From positions 157,904 to 221,903 of the forward strand of contig NZ_JADKRX010000002.1 of the NCBI RefSeq assembly GCF_015350975.1: a stretch of DNA of 64,000 bases. The letters are read 5' to 3'. The stretch is from Curtobacterium sp. VKM Ac-1395 (GTDB lineage Bacteria > Actinomycetota > Actinomycetes > Actinomycetales > Microbacteriaceae). The number at the start of each line of letters is the position of its first letter. Within the stretch, counting starts at the first letter, position 1. Position numbers and translations under genes: made by a program. Below the pieces are notes generated by a model, which ran no database searches, was not told the DNA's origin, and was given only the letters and a program-made list of their open reading frames with translations. Of this stretch, positions 62,759 to 64,000 are shown in pieces.

Positions 62759-63453
62759 CGACATCGTCGGTGTCGTACGACCTCGACAGTGTCGCGTGGG
62801 TGGCCTGCGGACGCCCGGACTCGGGTGTGCACGACTCGGAACGACACCGTCGGTGTCGTACGACACCGACGGTGTCGCGAACACGCGAACGCAGGGACGC
62901 GCGGCATACGTCCGCATCGAGCGACATCGCGCGCGTCGAACGACTCGTGCGGTGTCGGCACCTGCGGACGCATCGAGCGACATCGCGGGCGTCGAACGAC
63001 TCGTGCGGTGTCGGAACCTGCGGACGCATGGGATGCATGCGCATGGAGCGACATCGCGGGCGTCGAACGACTCGTGCGGTGTCGGTACCTGCGGACGCAG
63101 GGACGCGCGGCATACGTCCGCATCGAGCGACATCGCGGGCGTCGAACGACTCGTGCGGTGTCGGAACACACGGACGCACGAGATGCACGCGCATGAAGCG
63201 ACATCGCGGGCGTCGAACGACCCGTGCGGTGTCGGAACATGCGGACGCACGGGATGCACGCGTATGGAGCGACATCGCGGGCGTCGAACGACTCGTGCGG
63301 TGTCGGAACCTCCGCACGCACGACCTGGCCCGTACGACGACATCGCTGTCGTACGACCTCGACGGTGTCGCGCGAGTGGCCTGCGGACGACCGGGCTCGG
63401 GCGCACCTGACTCGGAACGACGACATCGCTGTCGTACGACCTCGGCGGTGTCG
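62759..63453. repeat. Array of ten palindromic repeats, two subfamilies
   Basis: Fills the 62703-63520 gap between convergent amidase and ABC genes. Type A (core GTCGTACGAC): 62759-62794, 62842-62877 (a perfect 36-bp palindrome), 63338-63370, 63421-63453. Type B (38 bp, core GTCGAACGAC): 62921-62958, 62977-63014, 63048-63085, 63127-63164, 63198-63235, 63269-63306. Type B spacers are 18, 33, 41, 33 and 33 bp and are themselves related (CGGACGCA...GATGCA...GCGCATG). Type A copies bracket the B block. All frames are open by GC bias, not coding. Confidence 0.93.
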
Positions 63454-63520
63454 CATTGAGTCGGAGCGGCGCCACGACAGCGCCCACGCCAGCGCCGGCG
63501 CCCACGCCAGCGCCCGCGCC

Positions 63521-64000
<480 letters not shown>

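Noticed and set aside
62759..63453. CRISPR array
   Set aside because: The repeats are 33-38 bp palindromes but spacers are related to each other and vary from 18 to 41 bp; no cas genes are nearby.
62703..63460. Long overlapping ORFs on both strands through the palindrome array
   Set aside because: They are open because of extreme GC content and CGAC-type repeats; they carry no ribosome site and Arg/Ser-rich composition is what shadow frames give here.

Overview
The window is high-GC actinobacterial chromosome. Gene content and order (ftsE-ftsX-smpB-ssrA, a Kgd-type 2-oxoglutarate decarboxylase, GuaB1, a mycothiol-type SigR/RsrA pair, the metX/metY pair), the tmRNA tag ANSKRTDFALAA, heavy GTG start use and many leaderless genes point to Microbacteriaceae, most likely Curtobacterium or a close relative. 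The genus is inferred from gene content; no database was searched. No tRNA, rRNA, prophage, insertion sequence or CRISPR array was found. The window looks like core chromosome whose intergenic spaces are rich in palindromic repeat families.

Layout. 0-3.2 kb: end of ftsE, ftsX, smpB, tmRNA, then a lysine-tailed unknown protein. 3.3-8.7 kb: APC permease; an LLM flavin monooxygenase paired with an O-acetylhomoserine sulfhydrylase-like enzyme; a P-loop kinase. 8.7-15.3 kb: Nudix, M50 peptidase, a 31-residue membrane peptide, glmS, and a large LuxR-type ATPase regulator with a small leader ORF. 15.5-21.3 kb: hisN, a membrane protein with an operator inside its first codons, rsgA-aroA, and divergent sigR-rsrA. 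21.3-24 kb: a SipW-type signal peptidase fused to a LamG domain beside a TasA/CalY-like secreted protein, then a GNAT. 24-34.7 kb: kgd, guaB1, two CNNM/CorC transporters, OYE reductase, HAD hydrolase, nnrD. 34.9-44 kb: three SDRs (one with TetR and twin operators), TerC, YceI, a GT87-like membrane protein, a thiamine-binding protein, a zinc ribbon, an MFS exporter. 44.4-47.7 kb: histidine kinase, degenerate kinase-like protein and response regulator in one operon. 48-57.3 kb: metX, metY, acyltransferase, SDR, PRTase, S51-like peptidase, ung, GNAT, GntP permease. 57.4-64 kb: L,D-transpeptidase, ABC-F protein, His-rich peptide with a Zur-like box, YigZ, amidase, a 0.7-kb palindrome array, and the end of an oligopeptide ABC ATPase.

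Working together. FtsE/FtsX act in division-linked wall hydrolysis. SmpB and tmRNA rescue stalled ribosomes. MetX makes O-acetylhomoserine and MetY sulfhydrylates it. SigR-RsrA is the thiol-oxidative stress switch and appears to carry its own SigR promoter. The kinase operon and the LuxR ATPase are independent regulators.

The most unusual material is non-coding. There is a family of 33-36 bp palindromes centred on GTCGTACGAC, including a long array at 62.76-63.45 kb. There is a 110-bp palindromic element in two copies. A GGGAGGCTCGG hairpin family serves as terminators. Expandable hexanucleotide and poly-G tracts lie in or next to genes. At least a dozen genes start 6-9 nt after a TANNNT -10 box, which implies leaderless mRNAs; one divergent pair has overlapping -10 boxes.
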